Shown here: positions 17,710 to 26,160 of the stretch, piece by piece
Position numbering within the stretch: the stretch's first letter is position 1
Layout of the letters: the number at the start of each line of letters is the position of its first letter
Source: Gottfriedia luciferensis
GTDB lineage: Bacteria; Bacillota; Bacilli; Bacillales; Bacillaceae_G
Direction of reading: 5' to 3'
Assembly: GCF_001712755.1 (NCBI RefSeq)
Contig: NZ_MDKC01000036.1
Location: forward strand, 210,503-274,502
DNA length: 64,000 nucleotides
Translations under genes and position numbers: made by a program
Notes under the pieces: generated by a model
The model's input: only the letters and a program-made list of their open reading frames with translations
Told to the model about the DNA's origin: nothing
The model's database searches: none

Positions 17710-18511
17710 TAGGTAGATAAAAGCTCGGATCAAATCCGCTTCTCTCCATCATTAAGTCATCTAAACTTTTAAATTGATACCCTCGTTTATGTAAGCCAGT
17801 AATAATCGCATCCATCGCTTCTGCATTATCCTTCGATACAGTATGCATTAATATAACTGCGCCAGGATGAATCATTTTCATCACATTATCATAAGCATAT
17901 TTCCAACCTCTTTGTTGATCAACCTTCCAATCAACATATGCCAATGACCAGAAAATATTTTCATATCCTTGTTTATTAACTAGTTTCAATGTACGTTCGC
18001 TAAAAACACCTCGTGCAGGTCTGAAATATTTCATTTCTGTTTTCCCAGTCAATTCCTGGTATGCCATTTTAACTTGTTCCAATTCCTCAACAATCTTTTG
18101 ATCACCTATCGTTGTCATATCAGGATGACTCCATGAATGGTTTCCAACAATATGCCCCTCATTAACCATTCGTTTCACTAATTCAGGATTTTCCTTAATG
18201 TAATGTCCGGTTATAAAAAAAGTCCCGTGAACACCATGCTTCTTTAAAACATCCAAAAACTTTGGTGTAAAACCATTTTCATACCCATTGTCAAAAGTTA
18301 AATAAACATCTTTTTTTGTAGTATCCCCTAAATAAACTGACCCCGTATTTGATAATAATTTATTAAGTTGCTCACCTGCATCAGGTGGAGTCTCATTTTT
18401 CGCAGGAACAATCCCCCAGCCATGTGGCGCATTACTATAAGCAAATGTTGTACCAGGAAATACTAAGAAGAAAGTAAGAATATATACAATAATTTTTTTC
18501 AATTCATTCAC
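17702..18511 (-). CDS. pdaA: Peptidoglycan N-acetylmuramic acid deacetylase PdaA
   Basis: A 269-residue NodB-fold polysaccharide deacetylase with a signal peptide (to about residue 24). The five motifs are clear: YLTFDNGYENG, GNHSWSHPDMT, YFRPARGVFSE, FWSLAYVDWK and ILMHTVSKDNAEA. TFDNG in place of TFDDG and the APHGWGI start are typical of PdaA, which deacetylates muramic acid before muramic-delta-lactam formation in the spore cortex. GAGGTG precedes the ATG. The gene follows a long intergenic repeat array (18712-18950). Expected to be expressed in the forespore, though I could not identify the promoter. Confidence 0.95.
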   Translation of the reverse strand: MNELKKIIVYILTFFLVFPGTTFAYSNAPHGWGIVPAKNETPPDAGEQLNKLLSNTGSVYLGDTTKKDVYLTFDNGYENGFTPKFLDVLKKHGVHGTFFITGHYIKENPELVKRMVNEGHIVGNHSWSHPDMTTIGDQKIVEELEQVKMAYQELTGKTEMKYFRPARGVFSERTLKLVNKQGYENIFWSLAYVDWKVDQQRGWKYAYDNVMKMIHPGAVILMHTVSKDNAEAMDAIITGLHKRGYQFKSLDDLMMERSGFDPSFYLPKK

Positions 18512-18711
18512 CTCACTTTAAAAATAGTATCTGTAAATAAATTAGAAATATGAAAAGAATTGGTGTAATTTTGATATAAAACTAAATTTTTCTAACAAGG
18601 ATTTTTGATGAAAAAAAGATGCGGATTCGCTTCTCGATTTGATTTGAATTTTTTTGACCTTAGGACCATTAATTTACCCTAAAATTAAACTTTTTCTTCA
18701 TGATTTAACTA

Positions 18712-18950
18712 CTTATTTGCGCACTTGGCGGGGTTTATTTGCAGTTTTCATTTATTTAATTGCAGATATGTCTTTTTTAATTGCAGGGTTGGAACGTTTA
18801 TTTGCACTAACCAATTTTTTATTTGCGGGTCTGATCTCTTTAATTGCAGGATTGGGACACTTATTTGCAGCTGTGTTCTTATTTGCAGAATCAGGACGCT
18901 TATTTGCAATAACCACATGTTTATTTGCAGATTTCATTCCTTTATTTGCA
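18712..18950. repeat. Array of twelve TTATTTGCA units with a 21-bp period
   Basis: The core TTATTTGCA (with TTAATTGCA and TTATTTGCG variants) recurs with its G at 18719, 18741, 18762, 18783, 18804, 18825, 18846, 18867, 18885, 18906, 18927 and 18948. Nine of eleven steps are exactly 21 bp; the others are 22 and 18. The spacers differ in sequence but reuse motifs such as GGGACAC, AGGACGC and TCATTCC. It lies between the fumarase stop and the pdaA start. All frames across it are open simply because the core lacks stops, so long frames here are not evidence of a gene. Confidence 0.85.
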
Positions 18951-18983
18951 GCTCTCATTCCTCTACTTGTTCTCTACACCCCA

Positions 18984-19024
18984 AAAAAACAAAAAAAAGC
19001 AATGCCAAAAAAAATGACATTGCC
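18984..19024 (-). terminator. Terminator of the fumarase gene
   Basis: On the minus strand GGCAATGTCA pairs with TGGCATTGC across a T-rich loop and is followed by TTTTTTTTG. It lies about 16 bp beyond the fumarase stop. Confidence 0.75.
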
Positions 19025-19039
19025 CTTAAAACCCAATAA

Positions 19040-20563
19040 TTAAAATACCTTCTCAGCCATAGTAGCCAATTTCTCAAGTGAACTCTTATCTACATCTTTA
19101 TGCAATGAATTACCATGAGAATCCATTGTTACTACTGCTTTGAAGTCTTCAACTTGTAAGTGCCACATAGCTTCAGGAATACCAAACTCTAGGTAGTTTA
19201 CGTCTTTTACTTCTTTAATACATTGTGAGTAGTATTGTGCTGCTCCACCAATTGCATTTAAATAAACACCGCCGTGTTCTTCTAGAGCTTTTAATGTTTT
19301 TGCACCCATTCCGCCTTTTCCGATTACAGCGCGAATGCCGAATTTTTTCATGATATCGCCTTGGTATGGCTCCTCACGAATACTTGTTGTTGGACCAGCT
19401 GCTTTAATGTGATATTTGCCTTCTTCATCTTTTAATACTACAGGTCCACAGTGATAAATAATTTGTCCATTTAAATCAACTGGACAATCGTGGTCTTTTA
19501 AATGATGGTGGATTGCGTCGCGTCCTGTGTACATCATGCCACTAATTGAAACTACATCTCCAACTTTTAAATCACGAATTTGTTCTTCTGTAATTGGAGC
19601 TACTAATTTCACTTCGCGAGGTGCTTCAGTTGTTTCATCAGTTTCATTTGTAAAGCTAATTTCTTCGCCTTCCTTATATAACCATTCTGAAATATCACCA
19701 GTTTCAGGATTGATTTTCATTCCTAAACGGCGGAATGCCCAGCAGTTATACGCTACTGAAACGAAGAAGCTCGCAGGTAGACGGTTCATTACACCGATTT
19801 TACAGCCAAGTAGAGTTGTTTCTCCACCAAAGCCCATTGTTCCTACGCCAAGCTTGTTAGCATTTTCCATAATGTAATCTTCCATTGCTTTAAGCTCTGG
19901 AATTGAATTTTCATCATCAGATAAACGGAATAATTGATCCTTTGCAAGTTCATAACCGCTAGTACGGTCTCCACCAATACCAACACCGATGAAACCTGCG
20001 CTACAGCCTTGTCCTTGTGCTTGATATACGCTGTGTAAAATACATTTACGGATCCCATCTAAATCACGACCTGCTTTTCCAAGTCCTTCAAGTTCGCATG
20101 GTAAGCTGTATTGGATGTTTTTATTTTCACAGCCGCCACCTTTTAAAATTAGGCGAATATCGATATAGTCACCCTCGTGTTGCTCAAATTTAACAACAGG
20201 AGTACCTGGGCCTAAGTTATTTCCGCTGTTTTTACCAAATAAAGAATCTACAGAGTTAGAACGAAGCTTACCATCTTTTGTAGCTTGTTCAATTGCTGCA
20301 TAAATTGCTTCTTTTATCACAAGTTGGTTTACCCCAACTGGCGTTTTCACTTTAAAAGTTGGCATACCAGTATCTTGGCAAATAGGTGAAACATCGCCTT
20401 CAGCCATCATGATATTGTTTGTAATCGTTTCCAATGCGATGGCACTTCTTGTACCTGCTGTTTCACTTGCTTTAGCTTGTCTGATTGCTTTACGTACGTC
20501 TTTTGGTAGATTTGTTGAAGTTTCTACAATTAATTGATAAATACTTTCCTGTATGTGTTGCAT
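19040..20563 (-). CDS. fumA: Class I fumarate hydratase (iron-sulfur type)
   Basis: A 507-residue single-chain class I fumarase with alpha (about 1-285) and beta (about 310-500) parts fused. Candidate [4Fe-4S] cysteines lie in CQDTGMP, GQGCSAGF and LLGCKIG; GGGCENKN and TSIREEPYQGD are also family hallmarks. It hydrates fumarate to malate in the TCA cycle. B. subtilis relies on the unrelated class II enzyme CitG, so this oxygen-sensitive form is a lineage difference. GGGGGAG precedes the ATG by a few bases. It is a single-gene unit with its own terminator. Confidence 0.95.
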   Translation of the reverse strand: MQHIQESIYQLIVETSTNLPKDVRKAIRQAKASETAGTRSAIALETITNNIMMAEGDVSPICQDTGMPTFKVKTPVGVNQLVIKEAIYAAIEQATKDGKLRSNSVDSLFGKNSGNNLGPGTPVVKFEQHEGDYIDIRLILKGGGCENKNIQYSLPCELEGLGKAGRDLDGIRKCILHSVYQAQGQGCSAGFIGVGIGGDRTSGYELAKDQLFRLSDDENSIPELKAMEDYIMENANKLGVGTMGFGGETTLLGCKIGVMNRLPASFFVSVAYNCWAFRRLGMKINPETGDISEWLYKEGEEISFTNETDETTEAPREVKLVAPITEEQIRDLKVGDVVSISGMMYTGRDAIHHHLKDHDCPVDLNGQIIYHCGPVVLKDEEGKYHIKAAGPTTSIREEPYQGDIMKKFGIRAVIGKGGMGAKTLKALEEHGGVYLNAIGGAAQYYSQCIKEVKDVNYLEFGIPEAMWHLQVEDFKAVVTMDSHGNSLHKDVDKSSLEKLATMAEKVF

Positions 20564-20642
20564 TCATGCTCCCCCTTAAAACCCTTTATAAAAATACTGA
20601 ATGTTCCCCTCTTCATTATAATACAATTTTTAATAAACGGAA

Positions 20643-20679
20643 TAAAAAAAGCCCTTCAGAATTAGTTTCTGATTTGGGC
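20643..20679 (-). terminator. Second terminator after the SE1561-like gene
   Basis: GCCC-TTCAGAA and TTCTGA-TTT-GGGC form a stem; on the minus strand it ends GGGCTTTTTTTATT. Confidence 0.6.
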
Positions 20680-20730
20680 AAATATTTAGCTACTTCTATT
20701 GTTAACAATTAAACAATGTGCACTTTCCAA

Positions 20731-20752
20731 TAAAAAAAGCCCATTACAATGG
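20731..20752 (-). terminator. Terminator directly after the SE1561-like gene
   Basis: On the minus strand CCATT-GT-AATGG is followed by GCTTTTTTTATT, starting two bases after the stop codon. Confidence 0.6.
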
Positions 20753-20754
20753 AC

Positions 20755-20922
20755 TCAATCTAGGCGATTAACTTCACGACATTTACTTTCTAAGTCATCT
20801 AGAACTGATAATAATTGATCTAGCTCTTCTAAGCTTACTTCTTCAGCTTCTAATGATTCGATTGTTTCCATTACTGAATTAAAACGTTCTTTAATATAGG
20901 ATAATTGTTCTGTGTTTGACAT
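20755..20922 (-). CDS. Small conserved acidic helical protein (SE1561-like, 55 aa)
   Basis: MSNTEQLSYIKERFNSVMET begins a 55-residue, strongly acidic, helical protein continuing IESLEAEEVSLEELDQLLS and VLDDLESKCREVNRLD. It resembles the short SE1561-family proteins of staphylococci and bacilli, from memory. Its place between pdaA and yfkAB also suits B. subtilis yfjT. AAAGGA lies about 9 bases before the ATG, and two terminators follow. Function unknown; the heptad-like leucine spacing suggests a small coiled coil. Confidence 0.8.
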   Translation of the reverse strand: MSNTEQLSYIKERFNSVMETIESLEAEEVSLEELDQLLSVLDDLESKCREVNRLD

Positions 20923-21120
20923 GAAATGATCGTCCTTTCTAATACAATTGCTAATTATATTATACCCTTATTCTCCTATATATCGTAAACTTTCGACATT
21001 TTTTTAAATTTTAGGAAGTTATTCCTATACAAGGTTTCACTTTCTTTCTTATAATAGTTGAGGAAAATTAAATTAGTCTAATACTTATGGGTACAGTTGT
21101 GTGCCTAAAGGAGTAATCAA

Positions 21121-22248
21121 ATGAAAAAATTATTACAACAAATAACACCTACATATGATCCTTGGGAAGCATATTTAGATGTTGAAGAGTATGGTAAGAA
21201 CATGCTGACAAATGTAGAGTTTACGACTACAACGATTTGTAATATGCGCTGTGAGCATTGTGCTGTCGGATATACTTTACAACCTAAGGATCCAAATCCA
21301 CTTCCTATTGAATTAGTTTTAAATCGCTTAGAAGAGATTGAAAAGCTTCGTTGTATTAGTATCACTGGTGGAGAACCGATGCTTTCAAATAAAATGTTGA
21401 ACGGTTATGTTGTGCCTTTATTGAAATATGCACATGAACGTGGCGTACGTACTCAAATTAATTCAAATCTAACATTAGATTTTGAAAGATACGAAAAAAT
21501 AATTCCTTATTTAGACGTGTTACATATCTCTCATAACTGGGGAACTGTTGATGAATTTGTAGAAGCAGGTTTTGCGATGATGGAACGTAAACCGACATAT
21601 GCACAGCGCGCGAAATTATTTGAAAACATGATTGAAAATAGCCGACGCCTTGCTGATGCTGGTGTTATGGTATCCGCTGAAACAATGTTAAACAAACGTA
21701 CTCTTCCATACTTAGAAAAAATCCATCGACAAATTATAGAAGAAATGAAATGTCAGAGGCACGAAGTTCACCCGATGTATGCCAGTGATTTCGCTAGTAC
21801 ATTAGAAGTCCTAACTAAATCAGAGCTTCGCGAAGCAATCTCAACTTTACTTGATGTACGTGATGAAAATATTTGGATGTTATTTGGTACTCTACCATTT
21901 TATCCATGTAGCGATGATCAAAACGATTTAGACATCATTCAGAGATTATATAATAGTAAAAATGTAACATTACGAAATGACCCTGATGGTCGTTCTCGCT
22001 TAAATGTAAATGTATTTGATGGTAGCATCATCGTTACTGACTTTGGTGATGTCCCTCATCTAGGAAATATTCAAACCCATACATTACAAGAAGCATATGA
22101 TACTTGGACATTATCAAAAACTGCAAATGAACTTAGCTGTCATTGTCCAGCAGTTAAATGCTTAGGACCTAATATTCTTGTAAAAAACAGCTATTATCCA
22201 GAAACTGATTTTTCGAATAGAAGTACTAAGATTTTAAAGGGAAATTAA
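21121..22248 (+). CDS. yfkAB: Radical SAM protein YfkAB
   Basis: A 375-residue radical SAM enzyme with the cluster motif C-x3-C-x2-C at Cys40, Cys44 and Cys47 (TICNMRCEHCAVG) and GGEP motif (ISITGGEPMLS). A C-terminal extension carries extra cysteines (LSCHCPAVKCLG) that probably bind an auxiliary iron-sulfur cluster. It matches the YfkAB family, whose substrate is not known. It is transcribed alone on the plus strand, with a good ribosome binding site (AAAGGAG, 7 bases) and a terminator right after. Confidence 0.9.
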   Translation: MKKLLQQITPTYDPWEAYLDVEEYGKNMLTNVEFTTTTICNMRCEHCAVGYTLQPKDPNPLPIELVLNRLEEIEKLRCISITGGEPMLSNKMLNGYVVPLLKYAHERGVRTQINSNLTLDFERYEKIIPYLDVLHISHNWGTVDEFVEAGFAMMERKPTYAQRAKLFENMIENSRRLADAGVMVSAETMLNKRTLPYLEKIHRQIIEEMKCQRHEVHPMYASDFASTLEVLTKSELREAISTLLDVRDENIWMLFGTLPFYPCSDDQNDLDIIQRLYNSKNVTLRNDPDGRSRLNVNVFDGSIIVTDFGDVPHLGNIQTHTLQEAYDTWTLSKTANELSCHCPAVKCLGPNILVKNSYYPETDFSNRSTKILKGN

Positions 22249-22261
22249 ATACTTAATAAAG

Positions 22262-22290
22262 AGCATGTCAAATTTATGGCATGTTTTTTT
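22262..22290 (+). terminator. Terminator of yfkAB
   Basis: CATGTC and GGCATG pair (with one G-T wobble) and are followed by TTTTTTTTG. Confidence 0.7.
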
Positions 22291-22317
22291 TGTATATACA
22301 ACGCTTAGTATTTGCCC

Positions 22318-22355
22318 AAAACAAAAACCACAAGGAAAATGATTTACCCTTGTGG
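22318..22355 (-). terminator. Terminator of the yfkD gene
   Basis: CCACAAGG (22328-22335) pairs with CCTTGTGG (22348-22355); on the minus strand TTTTTGTTTT follows. It starts ten bases after the yfkD stop. Confidence 0.75.
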
Positions 22356-22364
22356 ATTTCTCTA

Positions 22365-23168
22365 TTATCTAGGGTGTGGCGAAGCGAAATAACCAAATGA
22401 AACATAATCCTGAACAGGGATCCATGCACCTACACCTTGTGATACTACATTTTTAACTTGTAGAGTTCTTTTATTACCTTTTAAGATGAGGTACACTTCT
22501 CCAAATGTAACTTTTCCTTTTTCGTTAACTGCAGGAGCATAAGCATATAGATAGCCGAGTTGCTTTGGTGGTACATTATATACTCTTTCGTTTTTAGTTC
22601 CAGCTCCGACTACTGTTTGGAATGCTAGTGGGAGAGTTGTTTTTTCTGATGCATCATGCATCATTAAATTAATCACGTCATCCGCATTTCTTACTTTAGC
22701 AGTTAAACCACCTTTAACGATCTGTTGCGAATTTTGGTAGTATTTTATTCGTCTGTACGCTTTTTCTCCTCTATTATCTAGAAAGTTTGTATTTATTTTT
22801 TTATATTGCCAATTAATTGTTGTCTCATTTGATTCGTAATTTAAAGGCCAAACTCCTAAGAAAATTTTCGCATTATATCCTACTGCAAACGGTGCTTTGC
22901 TGACATAGGATTCATTAAACATACGAATTAGATTTGGATTCTCAATTTTTACATTTGATGAATTTAATAACTGCTTTGCTAATCCCCCTGGTTGAAGTTC
23001 TGGCAGGTCCTGAGTTGGATTAGGGTAAGTATTCTCTTTTGTCACATTTGCAGCCGAACGTGGGACTTTAATATCTGTATTAGCTGCAAAAGTTGTTTGT
23101 CCATTATTTAAAGAAATAATTAAAATAGCTATATTAACAAGAACGAATGGCTTAAACCATTTAGACAT
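22365..23168 (-). CDS. yfkD: YfkD-family secreted protein
   Basis: A protein of about 267 residues with an N-terminal signal peptide (WFKPFVLVNIAILIISL, cleavage likely after TTFA-A). It carries YfkD-family sequence such as VGYNAKIFLGVWPLNYES and VVSQGVGAWIPVQDYVSFGY. The family is common in bacilli and of unknown function; the exported location is inferred from the signal. Two ATGs (23172-23174 and 23166-23168) are possible; the AAAGGGG ribosome binding site is better spaced from the second. It sits upstream of yczE-like and yfkE-like genes as in other bacilli but has its own terminator. Confidence 0.85.
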   Translation of the reverse strand: MSKWFKPFVLVNIAILIISLNNGQTTFAANTDIKVPRSAANVTKENTYPNPTQDLPELQPGGLAKQLLNSSNVKIENPNLIRMFNESYVSKAPFAVGYNAKIFLGVWPLNYESNETTINWQYKKINTNFLDNRGEKAYRRIKYYQNSQQIVKGGLTAKVRNADDVINLMMHDASEKTTLPLAFQTVVGAGTKNERVYNVPPKQLGYLYAYAPAVNEKGKVTFGEVYLILKGNKRTLQVKNVVSQGVGAWIPVQDYVSFGYFASPHPR

Positions 23169-23258
23169 ATTCATGCCCCTTTCACAAATAAGGAAATTAT
23201 TACTCTTAGCATGAACATTTTATGTAAATATATGTATTCCTTAAAATGAAAAATTTTG

Positions 23259-23867
23259 CTATGAACTCAGCTTAATATATAGTTTCTCAATTGGACCTCT
23301 TAGCTTCTGCAAAATAGGTCCAATACTGAATGTAATTAAGACGGTTCCGATTCCAATTGGACCTTTAAGAAGAAAGGCCAATACTAACGCAAACACTTCA
23401 CCAATCGTTTTTGCCACACCTAAACTTACTCCGAACCGCTTATTTAGCGAGATCATTAAATCATCTATTGGACTTAACGGAAACTTAGCTTGCAAATAAA
23501 TCGCAATACCTATAGTCATACTTAAAATAGCTAGTACTAATTGAATATATCTAGTGACCATATTTGAATCAAATAAATGTTCCGACTCGACAGTTAGCCA
23601 AAAATCAAGAAATCGTCCAATTAAAATAAACGTAATCGCAGCAAGCCAATCCGGTCTTTTCTTTTGTAAAAAAGCATTAACAAACAACAGTATTGACGAG
23701 TTAATGATAATCCAATTTCCAACAGATAAGCCAAAGGTTTTCGACTCACCAACAGCTAATGCATCCCAAGCACTAGCTCCTAGTCCAGCTTTAATCGCTA
23801 AACTAATTCCTAAAGTTAAAAATAGTAATCCAATTAAATAAAATAGAATCCTTATTATTATTTTCAA
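23259..23867 (-). CDS. YczE/YitT-like integral membrane protein
   Basis: A 202-residue protein with five or six membrane segments and the YczE-type start ILFYLIGLLFLTLGISLAIK followed by AGLGASAWDALAVG. In B. subtilis YczE is linked to bacillomycin/surfactin production by an unclear mechanism; here the neighbours give no such hint. The start is TTG, preceded by AAGGTGG with 6 bases spacing. It ends about 90 bp before yfkD and starts 27 bp after the antiporter gene, so it may be co-transcribed with the latter. Confidence 0.82.
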   Translation of the reverse strand: MKIIIRILFYLIGLLFLTLGISLAIKAGLGASAWDALAVGESKTFGLSVGNWIIINSSILLFVNAFLQKKRPDWLAAITFILIGRFLDFWLTVESEHLFDSNMVTRYIQLVLAILSMTIGIAIYLQAKFPLSPIDDLMISLNKRFGVSLGVAKTIGEVFALVLAFLLKGPIGIGTVLITFSIGPILQKLRGPIEKLYIKLSS

Positions 23868-23894
23868 GTATTACCACCTTCAATTTTTTTGTTT

Positions 23895-24953
23895 TTATAA
23901 TAAGTAGAAACCGATCCCCATAATTAAATATGCAGCTAATAAGGTTAACCCTTCAAACCAGTTTGTATCTCCGTCATTCATAATCGCAATTGTTAAAAAT
24001 ACAGAAGTGATCATCGAAATTAATTCCGGCATGGAAAATATTAATGGCATTCTTTCTCCAATAAACAATGAACAAATCACTAAAACTGGCGCTACGAACA
24101 TGGCAATTTGTAATGATGAACCAACAGCAATTTCGACGGAAACCCCTACTTTATTTTTATATGCCATCACAATTGCAGACGCATGTTCAGCAGCGTTACC
24201 AACGATTGCTACAACGATAATACCGATAAATAATTCAGTCCATCCGAACTTATCTCCCACAGTCGTAAACGTATGAACTAGCTTCTCTGAAACATATCCA
24301 ACCGCTACAGTCGCTAACGCTAAAATAATCATGGCTTTCCCTGTTTTCCACTCAGCTTCTTCATGCTCTTCTACGATCTCTTGATTTTTAGCTACGTAAA
24401 CCCCTCGATGTGTAACTAATTTGAAGTAAAGTGCAGCTAAGTATAAAACCATTAAAACAATCGAAACACCTACACTAAGTGTCATCTTATCATTTGCGGT
24501 CATTTTAACTGAAAAAATTTCGGGAATGACAAAGGCTAGTACCACCGCAAAAATCAACAATCCTGAATTATGTCTCGCATCGTAAACATTAAAGCTTTGA
24601 CGTTTATATTTTAATCCACCAATAAAAAAGGATAGTCCACCTACAAGTAGTAAGTTTCCTATTACAGAACCTGTTAGTGATGCTAACACTACTTCCGATA
24701 AGCCATTTTGCAATGCAAAAATCGCGATAATTAACTCTACCGCATTCCCGAATGTTGCATTTAAAAGTCCCCCAATTCTCGGGCCAGCTGCAATCGCTAA
24801 ACTTTCAGTAGCTCTTCCCATAATGCCAGCTAATGAAATAATCGTTAAACAGTAAATGATAAATAATAAAATCTCGCTCCAATGCATCAAGCTCCCAATT
24901 ACCGATAATGGTACACCGATAAATGTAACAATAAAAAATAAACGATGAGCCAT
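23895..24953 (-). CDS. chaA: Calcium/proton antiporter (ChaA/YfkE, CaCA family)
   Basis: A 352-residue exchanger with about eleven membrane segments. The two alpha repeats carry the diagnostic GNAVELIIA (69-77) and GNAAEHASA (near 250), whose acidic residues coordinate the cation. Such proteins export Ca2+ in exchange for H+ across the cytoplasmic membrane. Length matches the YfkE/Cax group. An AGGAGG ribosome binding site lies 5 bases before the ATG. A charged loop (EEHEEAEWK, about 200) separates the two halves. Confidence 0.93.
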   Translation of the reverse strand: MAHRLFFIVTFIGVPLSVIGSLMHWSEILLFIIYCLTIISLAGIMGRATESLAIAAGPRIGGLLNATFGNAVELIIAIFALQNGLSEVVLASLTGSVIGNLLLVGGLSFFIGGLKYKRQSFNVYDARHNSGLLIFAVVLAFVIPEIFSVKMTANDKMTLSVGVSIVLMVLYLAALYFKLVTHRGVYVAKNQEIVEEHEEAEWKTGKAMIILALATVAVGYVSEKLVHTFTTVGDKFGWTELFIGIIVVAIVGNAAEHASAIVMAYKNKVGVSVEIAVGSSLQIAMFVAPVLVICSLFIGERMPLIFSMPELISMITSVFLTIAIMNDGDTNWFEGLTLLAAYLIMGIGFYLL

Positions 24954-25155
24954 AATAACCTCCTAATTAAATATCCTTATAAATATCATATGCAAAAGAC
25001 TTAAAAAAATAGGTTTAAATGTAAAACAATTAACAAACACTTAAAGTGTTGATGGCAAAATCATCGTTCCATTGGATAAAAGTTTCGTTTTTGCTTATAT
25101 TGCTCAAAGGATTATGACCTTGAGAACTAGAATAACTTATGTTGGAGATTCGGTT

Positions 25156-25197
25156 GGTAGAAAAGTTTTCTACCTCCTCTTCTTCTGAACTAGGAGG
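25156..25197 (+). promoter_or_regulatory. Two mutually exclusive hairpins over the ribosome binding site
   Basis: GGTAGAAAA/TTTTCTACC (25156-25174) is a 9-bp inverted repeat around one base. CCTCCT (25173-25178) can instead pair with the AGGAGG ribosome binding site (25192-25197). The two share bases 25173-25174, so folding of one disturbs the other. This is a possible translational switch for the gene at 25210. Confidence 0.4.
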
Positions 25198-25209
25198 GAG
25201 TTAATAAAA

Positions 25210-25620
25210 ATGATTCAACAAAATATTATGAAAGTGCTTAAAGCGAAACAATTAGGTCTATTTACAACCATTCGTGAAGACTTTCCACATAGCTGTTATA
25301 TGGTATTTTTCTTTAAAGGCCTAACACCTTATATCGCTACAAATAAGAATTCTCAAAAAGTAGAAGATATAAAAAAGAATCCAAACGTACATATACTACT
25401 TGGTCATGATGGTGACCGATTAGATGATAACTTTGTTGAGATGTTTGCAAGAGCTGAAGTAATTGAAAATGCAGGTCCTGAAGAGAAAGTTTGGACTGAG
25501 GAATTGTCTAGATGGCTTGAAGGTCCCGAGGATCCTAACTATGTATTGATTCAAATGACTCCAGTTAAAATTGGTTATGTTGAGAAAGCAGGTACAGAAC
25601 CTACTTTTATAAAGCTTTGA
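25210..25620 (+). CDS. Pyridoxamine 5'-phosphate oxidase-like FMN-binding protein
   Basis: A 136-residue split-barrel protein: LKAKQLGLFTTIREDFPHSC, IATNKNSQKVEDIKKNPNVH and the C-terminal VLIQMTPVKIGYVE match the small PNPOx-like general stress group (similar to YdaG-type proteins). These bind FMN or F420 but often have no known substrate; it is too short to be a true PdxH. An AGGAGGGAG ribosome binding site lies 9-10 bases before the ATG and can be hidden by an upstream CCTCCT. A terminator follows. Confidence 0.8.
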   Translation: MIQQNIMKVLKAKQLGLFTTIREDFPHSCYMVFFFKGLTPYIATNKNSQKVEDIKKNPNVHILLGHDGDRLDDNFVEMFARAEVIENAGPEEKVWTEELSRWLEGPEDPNYVLIQMTPVKIGYVEKAGTEPTFIKL

Positions 25621-25627
25621 AATATGA

Positions 25628-25664
25628 AATCTTATCTAATTGAATTTAGGTAAGATTTTTTTTT
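25628..25664 (+). terminator. Terminator of the PNPOx-like gene
   Basis: AATCTTATCTAA pairs with TTTAGGTAAGATT and is followed by a run of eight or more Ts. Confidence 0.75.
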
Positions 25665-25706
25665 GGTGAAAAAATAATCAAATTTTCGTAAAAGGAGTAT
25701 AGTGAT

Positions 25707-25833
25707 GTTGATTTCCACTGCGGGATGCTCGCTTTCCATGGGGCGAGATTCTTTAGCCTCCTCGGCAAGCCTGCGGGGTCTCAGCCTTCCCGCTAATCCC
25801 ATAGGAGTCGAGCATCCCTCCGTTCCAATCAAC
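25707..25833. repeat. Palindromic intergenic repeat element
   Basis: The element is bounded by GTTGATT and AATCAAC, with an inner pair GGGATGCTCG (25722-25731) and CGAGCATCCC (25809-25818), and a GC-rich core (GCCTCCTCGGCAAGCCTGCG, then GGGTCTCAGCCTTCCCGC). The core and the GC jump against the AT-rich surroundings match a repeat I remember from many Bacillaceae intergenic regions. The 69-codon minus frame across it is an accident of its GC-rich sequence. Confidence 0.75.
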
Positions 25834-25841
25834 TTATTCAT

Positions 25842-26129
25842 TAAAATAAGTCTCCATTAAAAAGCTTCTTAATATCTTTTACTTAGAGTAACAAAAGTTC
25901 ATTAACCAGTTTTACTTCAATTAAGTCGAAAATTAACTTATAAACTAATCATTTGAACTTTTTTCAAAAAATTAGTTCTTTATGGTTAAAATTCCTAAGT
26001 TATAAAATGTTTTTATCATTAATAATGTTCACTTAATTTACGCTTTCACTATTAACCCTTAATATTTCATCACTTTGAAATGTTTTGTCTTTATAACGTC
26101 TTTCTTACTACCGTTTATGATTTCATACA
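25842..26129. other. Intergenic, nothing recognised
   Basis: AT-rich sequence between the palindromic repeat and the VanZ terminator. I see no gene, RNA or clear regulatory signal. Confidence 0.4.
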
Positions 26130-26160
26130 AAAAAATCCATTCGATTAAACTCGAATGGAT
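26129..26160 (-). terminator. Terminator overlapping the VanZ-like stop
   Basis: ATCCATTCGA (26135-26144) pairs with TCGAATGGAT (26151-26160), and on the minus strand TTTTTTTGT follows. The stem includes the last codons of the gene. Confidence 0.8.

Noticed and set aside
18712..18950. CRISPR array
   Set aside because: The conserved core is about 9 bp and spacers about 12 bp, far too short, with no cas gene nearby.
18654..19043. Three overlapping open frames on both strands, with ANK-like or LFA-like heptads
   Set aside because: They arise because the 21-bp repeat core contains no stop in any frame. None has a convincing ribosome binding site, and the 22-bp first step breaks the heptad frame.
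25632..25841. 69-codon minus-strand frame
   Set aside because: It runs through a GC-rich palindromic intergenic repeat and the terminator region; similar frames arise in such repeats without being genes.
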